Below, one piece after another: positions 18,900 to 19,785 of a stretch of DNA of 19,785 bases. The DNA lies in the NCBI GenBank assembly GCA_034696485.1, contig JAQIWT010000459.1:1-19785 (forward strand), written 5' to 3'. Every line of letters begins with the position of its first letter. Position 1 is the first letter of the stretch. The position numbers were made by a program, and so were the translations under genes. Source of the stretch: Isohypsibius dastychi (Eukaryota > Tardigrada > Eutardigrada > Parachela > Isohypsibiidae). Under the pieces are notes generated by a model. It worked only from the letters and a program-made list of their open reading frames with translations. It was not told the origin of the DNA and did not search any database.

Positions 18900-19785
18900 C
18901 AGTAGAAGAATGAAGAACAGGCTCGAGATGGAACAATGTCATCTTCTGAAAGTATCTCCAGACTATTGTTTCAACACGCGATTTTCAGTTGTTACTCGGA
19001 CTCCATCATGGAGAGACAGTGAAGCGAGCAAAGGTTGTGGCGCTATTTATCGTTTCTTCTGGGAAAGAAGAATCTATTCTGATTGCGGTGAAGCTTTGTT
19101 CATAATTAGAATTCAAAACATTGTGTAATCGCAGAACTTACGGGCTGGGGGTGGAGGTGAGCGGTGGCTTTTTAAAACATCAGTGACAAGTTTGCTGAAA
19201 ACAGACCCATCCTCCTCATCCGAAGTGCACTCATGTTTCCTATTCGTTTATTCACGAAATGAAATCAACTGGCCAATGGCCCACATAGGCTTCGTAGCCA
19301 AACTTCTCACTTTCCTTGAGGTTCTGCAGCTCATCTTTCTGAGTATCGATCTTTTCATCCAAACATCTTTAGTTGTGCATTTCTTCCGTACTTACAACAT
19401 TCACAGTCAGCGGTTTTTAGCCTTGTCTTCACAGCCGAAATCGCTAAGAAGAGAATCTGCCATGATGATGACTGATAATTCGAGCGATCTTTTGCAGGCA
19501 GCAAAGAAATAATTTGTAGAGTTCAGACAAAATTGTTTGTTTTCTACCAATCTGCCTCAGAGCCTGGGTTCTGCAATCTGTGGGAAGCGAATGCGGTTGC
19601 CTTTAGTTGGTCACTCTTACAAGCAAACCTCGGGAACCCGAACGTTCGAAAAAAATTGCTGTGCAACCCGTTCGTGCTACTCACGACGTCCGGAGGCTTT
19701 ATATTCATAATTCATGTTCTTATTTTTAACGATATTTAAATATTACTCATCAATGGTTTTTACAAAGATTAAAGTTTAATTTATT
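18900..19785. other. Right-hand intergenic region with a weak minus-strand gene candidate
   Basis: Nothing here is well supported. On the minus strand an ATG at about 19463 opens a short frame (MADSLLSDFGCEDK). A downstream coiled-coil-like stretch (about 19360-19254, KDELQNLKESEKFGYEAYVG then a TGA) ends with its stop overlapping AATAAA (19246-19251). I could not join the two with standard splice sites: the GTAAGT donor near 19395 gives an in-frame stop or a 29-nt intron. The long plus-strand frame over the same bases begins with GTG and is probably antisense shadow. Confidence 0.3.

Noticed and set aside
19183-19512. 109-codon plus-strand hydrophobic frame
   Set aside because: It starts at GTG and reads as the complement of a coiled-coil-like minus-strand stretch, with no signal or splice support.

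Overview
The window is animal genomic DNA, most probably from a tardigrade (eutardigrade). The main reason is a spliced minus-strand gene at 10879-12360 whose C-terminal half matches the cytoplasmic abundant heat-soluble (CAHS) family, which is known only from tardigrades. The genes are compact, with short GT-AG introns (mostly about 50-90 nt) and a few GC-AG introns. Most coding exons were joined here by hand from splice sites and reading phase, so the exon models are predictions.

Layout. From 1 to 1780 there is non-coding DNA with an AT-rich palindromic start. From 1781 to 10491 lies a plus-strand tandem array of four seven-transmembrane receptors of the gustatory-receptor-like (Gr/GRL) superfamily: 1781-3257, 4178-5476, 5963-7384 and 9069-10491. 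All four have one or two large exons for TM1-TM6. These are followed by three phase-0 introns and small exons of about 23, 37 and 20-37 codons. That is the C-terminal gene structure seen in arthropod gustatory receptors. Copy 2 has an in-frame TGA just before TM1. Between copies 3 and 4 sits a 726-bp non-autonomous hAT DNA transposon (7838-8563) with 16-bp terminal inverted repeats, an 8-bp target-site duplication and a relic BED zinc-finger exon.

From 10879 to 12360 is the CAHS-like gene (minus, three exons, 385 aa, cysteine-free, with a long N-terminal extension). From 13358 to 15453 is a plus-strand secreted or surface protein with two MAM-like domains joined and tailed by Thr/Pro-rich mucin-like segments. 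It arose by internal duplication of a unit that included its introns. From 15746 to 16640 (minus) is a predicted secreted, N-glycosylated, four-cysteine protein that I do not recognise. From 17881 to 18809 (minus) is an apolipoprotein D-like lipocalin with a TATA box. The last kilobase holds no gene I can defend, only a weak minus-strand candidate.

The genes do not form a pathway. The receptors are chemosensory candidates. The CAHS protein is a likely desiccation-protection factor. The MAM protein, orphan and lipocalin are three secreted-protein genes side by side. The freshest items are the Gr array with its GC-AG introns and possible nonsense codon, the over-long CAHS protein, and the orphan secreted protein.
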